Assembly: GCA_937919295.1 (NCBI GenBank)
Contig: CALFRX010000052.1
Coordinates: 1 to 6,945, forward strand
Direction: 5' to 3'
DNA length: 6,945 nucleotides
Origin: an uncultured Peptococcaceae bacterium
Lineage (GTDB): Bacteria > Bacillota > Dehalobacteriia > UBA7702
The notes below the pieces were generated by a model. That model ran no database searches and was not told where the DNA came from. It saw only the letters and a list, made by a program, of their open reading frames with translations. Positions 5,131 through 6,945 of this stretch are shown here, piece after piece; the stretch's first letter is position 1; each line of letters opens with the position of its first letter. The translations under genes were made by a program, and so were the position numbers.

Positions 5131-6812
5131 GCGTTTGGGTTGATGGCATACAAATGACAGACGGCGATTATTTGGCCACCAACGAAGCTACCGCCGTGAC
5201 CACCGGGGCCATGGCAGAACCGGTGTCTTATGTCGCCTGGTATCACAACGGTACGTTGACGCTGAATAATGCGGAGATTGCAACGGGAAAAACTGCTCAA
5301 GTCTATAACAGAACCGGCGCTTGCGCTATTTATGCTGTAGGCAATCTCTCCATTGTTTTAAATGGCATAAACGTCATTGGCAGTAATATGGATCTTGCGG
5401 ACGTCCCACTATGTGGAATCAATATCGCTGACGGAAATTTAGAGATTTCATCTCAGAGCCAGGGATCAGTCAATATTTTCGGTGATTACATGGGCATCTG
5501 CGCGAACAATGGTGACGTCTCTTTTTCCGGTAATGTTGATGTTCTGATTGGCGCAAGGAGCAATGATGCCGACTTGAGCTGTAGCATCTTTGTGATGAAA
5601 GGCGATGTGGTCATAAAAGATCAAGTGGAAATCGATACTGACATCAGTGATTCTGCCGAGTGGCCGTCGGTCAACCCAAAGCGGGTTTCCGGAATATATG
5701 TCTATGGCGGTAACGTTACTTTGAGCGGACACGCTTATTTAAGGATCAACAGTTATCGCCAAGAAGAATCCAGCTACGGTATTCGCGCCATTTCTATGAA
5801 TGAAAGGGTCAGCGGTAATGTCACTGTTTCCGGCAGAGCCAAATTGGAAGTTGATTCAGGAAACGCCGGCATCTTTGCTGATAAAGAAGTTGCCATCCTG
5901 GAGCACACTTCCGCTAGGGTTTCGGCGAAGAATTACGGTATTGACGCGCGCTCTTTAACGGTCAATAAAGGCCATCTGAAGGTCTCTTATTACGGGACTG
6001 GAGCGCCGATAAAAGACGGTGTATCGTTGACCCTGAATCAGGCTTATCTGGGTGTGATTGGTGTCGGCAGTACTTATTTCTATGATCCTGAAGATTTAGC
6101 GAAAATCAAATATGATCCCGTCCGCGGCAATTATTTTTATGGATCTAATCCGGTGATGGCCTTCGTCTTTTTTCCGGAATACGCCGGAGATTACTACAGC
6201 GACTGCATCGATTGGGACTGGGCGACACCTTATAATTATTTTGTGATTGAAAATGGCATTATGGGTAGTGTTTATAACGGCTCCAAGTTTTTTGACAGCA
6301 AAGGCACCGTCACCCGGGGCATGGTGGTGACGGTGATGTACCGTCTTGCCGGCAGCCCCGCCCTGACGGAAGATGATTACGCCAGGTACAACGAAAAATT
6401 TAGCGACGTGAAAAAAAGTGACTGGTATTACGACGCCATTGTTTGGGCTTATAACAATGGCGTTACCGAGGGTATAAGCGATACCGGCTTCGCGCCGCTG
6501 CAAAAGACCAGCCGGGAACAGATCGTCACCTTTTTTTGGCGCTTTTGCGATTTTCTTGGCTGCGATAACGCTGGCGATGCTACTTTGAACGATTTCAAAG
6601 ACCTTTCTCAGGTCAGCGATTATGCTGTAGATGCCTTTCAGTGGTCTGTAACCAACGATATCGTCAACGGCACCTCCAATACGACGTTAAGCCCCAAAGC
6701 CCCTTGTACCAGAGGACAGATGGCGAAGATCATCAGCATCTTTGCCCTGACCTTCATAGAGGATAAAGATTGGATCGAAATCGGCACAGACCTGGACTTT
6801 TATTTATACTAA
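5037..6812 (+). CDS. Secreted beta-solenoid-like cell-surface protein with three C-terminal SLH repeats
   Basis: A 591-residue exported protein, function unknown. Residues 1-27 are a signal peptide: KK, hydrophobic core LLTACCLALFMLIFV, cleavage likely after VSA. Residues about 70-345 hold repeated short strands of the type GNLSI, GDVSFSG, GDVVIKD, GNVTLSGHAYLRI and GNVTVSGRAKLEV, the pattern of a right-handed beta-solenoid as in carbohydrate-binding or adhesin-like surface proteins. A Tyr- and Asp-rich linker follows (346-400). The C-terminus has three SLH repeats: a degenerate one around 401-440 (VTRGMVVTVMYRLAG), one at 455-508 (FSDVKKSDWYYDAIVWAYNNG, then SREQIVTFFWR) and one at 520-570 (FKDLSQVSDYAVDAFQWS, then TRGQMAKI). 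SLH repeats bind pyruvylated secondary cell-wall polymer, so the protein is probably wall-anchored. The ATG at 5037 has AAGGAAGGG four bases upstream. It is the first of a tandem paralogue pair and is divergent from amt; nothing links it to methylamine metabolism. Confidence 0.88.
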   Translation: MKKTIQLLTACCLALFMLIFVTDGVSAATASSVWVDGIQMTDGDYLATNEATAVTTGAMAEPVSYVAWYHNGTLTLNNAEIATGKTAQVYNRTGACAIYAVGNLSIVLNGINVIGSNMDLADVPLCGINIADGNLEISSQSQGSVNIFGDYMGICANNGDVSFSGNVDVLIGARSNDADLSCSIFVMKGDVVIKDQVEIDTDISDSAEWPSVNPKRVSGIYVYGGNVTLSGHAYLRINSYRQEESSYGIRAISMNERVSGNVTVSGRAKLEVDSGNAGIFADKEVAILEHTSARVSAKNYGIDARSLTVNKGHLKVSYYGTGAPIKDGVSLTLNQAYLGVIGVGSTYFYDPEDLAKIKYDPVRGNYFYGSNPVMAFVFFPEYAGDYYSDCIDWDWATPYNYFVIENGIMGSVYNGSKFFDSKGTVTRGMVVTVMYRLAGSPALTEDDYARYNEKFSDVKKSDWYYDAIVWAYNNGVTEGISDTGFAPLQKTSREQIVTFFWRFCDFLGCDNAGDATLNDFKDLSQVSDYAVDAFQWSVTNDIVNGTSNTTLSPKAPCTRGQMAKIISIFALTFIEDKDWIEIGTDLDFYLY

Positions 6813-6833
6813 TACGAATAGATGAAATACATT

Positions 6834-6945
6834 AGATGCAAAGGAGAAAAAATGAAAAAGACAATTCAATTATTAACCGCTTGTTGTCTGGCCCTGTTTA
6901 TGCTAATTTTCGTCACCGACGGTGTCAGCGCCGCCACGGCCAGCA
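6834..6945 (+). repeat. Second copy of the duplicated ribosome-site and signal-peptide segment
   Basis: This repeats 5016-5130 at a period of 1815 bases measured between the ATGs, and runs off the right edge of the window, so its full length is unknown. Two synonymous differences (CCTG to CTTG, CTAG to CTGG contexts) separate the coding parts. Confidence 0.9.
6852..6945 (+). CDS. Start of a second, paralogous secreted surface protein, cut by the window edge
   Basis: Only 31 codons are visible. They encode the same signal peptide as the upstream SLH gene, residue for residue (MKKTIQLLTACC through VSAATAS). AAGGAG precedes the ATG by six bases. The gap from the upstream stop codon is 39 bases with no terminator, so the two are probably cotranscribed. 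The mature part is not visible; a beta-solenoid plus SLH layout is expected from the duplication but not shown. Confidence 0.85.
   Translation, partial: MKKTIQLLTACCLALFMLIFVTDGVSAATAS

Overview
The window looks like a piece of an anaerobic Clostridia-type Firmicute genome. The evidence is the strong AGGAGG-like ribosome binding sites, a TTG start, a secreted S-layer-homology (SLH) protein, and a trimethylamine methyltransferase (MttB) gene with an in-frame amber codon where pyrrolysine (Pyl) is expected. Such bacterial Pyl-MttB genes are known from Desulfitobacterium, Acetohalobium and similar methylamine users. The genus cannot be told from this sequence.

Left and middle (1-4665, all on the minus strand), in transcription order: an Amt-family ammonium or methylammonium channel (3499-4665); an AraC-family regulator with an N-terminal PocR sensor domain (2125-3390); a Pyl-containing mttB (710-2128) that ordinary translation splits at a UAG (1163-1165); and a second mttB paralogue (587 to beyond base 1) cut by the window edge. 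The regulator and the Pyl-mttB overlap by 4 bases (TTGA) and should be translationally coupled. The regulator has its own strong sigma-A promoter (TTGACT-17-TATACT). The promoters of amt and of the second mttB share an exact 12-base box, CACAATACCCCG, just upstream of the -10. In both, a second ACAA half-site lies 21 bases further upstream. This arrangement suits an AraC-type activator, so the local PocR/AraC protein is the natural candidate for controlling both.

Right (4666-6945): a 371-base divergent intergenic region holds both promoters and a structured amt leader. It is followed on the plus strand by a 591-residue secreted protein with a beta-solenoid-like repeat region and three C-terminal SLH repeats. 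A second gene starts 39 bases downstream, and its first 94 bases differ at only two positions, so this is a tandem SLH paralogue family.

Working model: methylated amines (or ammonium) enter through Amt, the PocR/AraC protein senses substrate or pathway state, and the MttB proteins transfer methyl groups to a corrinoid protein. The corrinoid protein (MttC), its reactivase (RamA) and the pylTSBCD genes are not in the window and must lie elsewhere. The SLH genes look like an unrelated cell-surface locus. No rRNA, tRNA, CRISPR array, insertion sequence or convincing rho-independent terminator was seen.
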